A DNA stretch of 64,000 nt from Auanema rhodensis (taxonomy: Eukaryota; Nematoda; Chromadorea; Rhabditida; Rhabditidae). Positions 63,078 through 64,000 of this stretch are shown here, in pieces. The notes beneath the pieces were generated by a model. The model had not been told where the DNA came from and made no database searches. It worked only from the letters and a program-made list of their open reading frames with translations. The first letter of the stretch is position 1, and each line of letters opens with the position of its first letter. Location: assembly GCA_964057225.1 (NCBI GenBank), contig OZ059900.1, positions 25,001,638 through 25,065,637 of the forward strand. The letters run 5' to 3'. The position numbers and the translations under genes were made by a program.

Positions 63078-64000
63078 ACATTGCATGAGTTTGAACACAT
63101 GAAATCGTAAGTCAAAACCTTGTTTACAGCGAAATTTCCAAAAACTGGTTTTCCAGCATAATAAAATATTTCTCATGGGAAATACTGTGTTTTTATATTT
63201 TTCTAGTGTTCAGCATGTAAAATGCTTCATTTTAGTATGTAACACGCTGAAATTCGTTGCATTTGACGACTCATATGAACAAAAATTGATTTAATCAATA
63301 TTAGCCATAAGGGGCGTGCCCTCAGAATATGCTAATTTCCTTAATTTTCTAACCCCTGTTTTTTTGTCGTGAAAGTGGAACTAGACGTTGTACGAACAAT
63401 TTTGAGCTAGGTTTCATTGACATTGCATGAGTTTGAACACATGAAATCGTAAGTCAAAACCTTGTTTACAGCGAAATTTCCAAAAACTGGTTTTCCAGCA
63501 TAATAAAATATTTCTCATGGGAAATACTGTGTTTTTATATTTTTCTAGTGTTCAGCATGTAAAATGCTTCATTTTAGTATGTAACACGCTGAAATTCGTT
63601 GCATTTGACGACTCATATGAACAAAAATTGATTTAATCAATATTAGCCATAAGGGGCGTGCCCTCAGAATATGCTAATTTCCTTAATTTTCTAACCCCTG
63701 TTTTTTTGTCGTGAAAGTGGAACTAGACGTTGTACGAACAATTTTGAGCTAGGTTTCATTGACATTGCATGAGTTTGAACACATGCAATCGTAAGTCAAA
63801 ACCTTGTTTACAGCGAAATTTCCAAAAACTGGTTTTCCAGCATAATAAAATATTTCTCATGGGAAAAACTGTGTTTTTGTATTTTTCTAGTGTTCAGCAT
63901 GTAAAATGCTTTATTTTAATATGTAACACGCTGAAATTCGTTGCATTTGACGACTCATATGAACAAAAATCGATTTAATCAATATTAGCCATAAGGGGCG
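63078..64000 (+). repeat. Last units of the window, array continues
   Basis: Two adjacent units (63078 and 63420) with tatat and attgattt look like a one-unit duplication. They are followed by a catgcaatcg, aaaact unit (63762) cut off by the window end after 239 bp. Confidence 0.85.

Larger units (their letters stand above)
1..64000 (+). repeat. Satellite DNA array, 342-bp monomer, about 187 units
   Basis: The same 342-bp unit repeats head to tail across the entire window with no interruption by other sequence. Unit starts run 1, 343, 684, 1025, 1367 and so on to 63762; neither array edge is present. The sequence is AT-rich (34% G+C in unit 1). Neighbouring units differ at only a few sites, and variants are shared between distant units, which is the usual sign of concerted evolution in satellites. 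The roughly two-nucleosome unit length and HOR layering resemble centromeric or pericentromeric satellites, but the chromosomal location is inference. I do not recognise the family. There is no gene, so this entry accounts for every stretch not itemised below. Confidence 0.98.

Noticed and set aside
6906-63978. About fifty plus-strand open frames of 61-99 codons with nearly the same translation
   Set aside because: They are the same stretch of the satellite unit read in one frame, opened or closed by single SNPs, with no codon-like pattern of variation. Not annotated as genes.
1-64000. CRISPR array
   Set aside because: The repeat is 342 bp and directly abutting, with no short repeat plus unique spacer pattern.
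1-64000. Primate alpha satellite (171-bp type)
   Set aside because: The length relation 2 x 171 is suggestive, but I could not recognise alpha-satellite sequence in either half of the unit, and there is no good CENP-B box.
1-64000. Transposon insertions, target-site duplications or long inverted arms
   Set aside because: Every unit boundary continues directly into the next unit on the same strand; the only disruption is the 186-bp deletion at 30636-30637.

Overview
The whole 64 kb window is one uninterrupted tandem satellite-DNA array. I see no protein-coding gene, RNA gene, transposon or unique-sequence island. The repeat unit is 342 bp (341 bp in seven copies), all units lie head to tail on the same strand, and both window ends fall inside the array. 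Counting starts of the conserved block beginning acattgcatg gives 89 complete units up to 30431, one 498-bp fused double unit (30432-30929), then 96 consecutive units of exactly 342 bp to 63761 and a partial last unit. The first unit has 115 G+C in 342 (34%).

This points to a eukaryotic centromeric, pericentromeric or other heterochromatic block. The unit is about two nucleosomes long (342 = 2 x 171). It does not read as primate alpha satellite or mouse major satellite. I do not recognise the family and cannot name the organism.

The interesting content is the second-level organisation. Units fall into haplotypes defined by linked single-base variants, and these recur in fixed order as higher-order repeats (HORs) that change along the window. 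Monomer positions below use unit 1 (1-342) as reference. Layout: 1-8544, heterogeneous units including six of the seven 1-bp-deleted ones; 9913-21198, an eight-monomer HOR with partly deleted copies; 21199-24959, mixed; 24960-28721, an E-P-Q trimer and derivatives; 28722-30929, local duplications and the fused unit; 32298-37769, a seven-monomer block followed by a nine-monomer version; 39480-46661, an X-Y-W trimer of 1026 bp; 46662-53159, mostly the majority monomer W with a repeated marker series; 53160-56579, a V-W dimer of 684 bp repeated five times; 56580-64000, mixed, with a second short dimer at 61710-63077.

No genes work together here. What can be reconstructed is array evolution: unequal exchange in whole-unit steps, conversion-like mosaics, one out-of-register event, and a strongly uneven distribution of variation along the unit. 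Haplotypes and distances were assigned by reading, not by computed alignment, so 'identical' means no difference noticed at the diagnostic sites.
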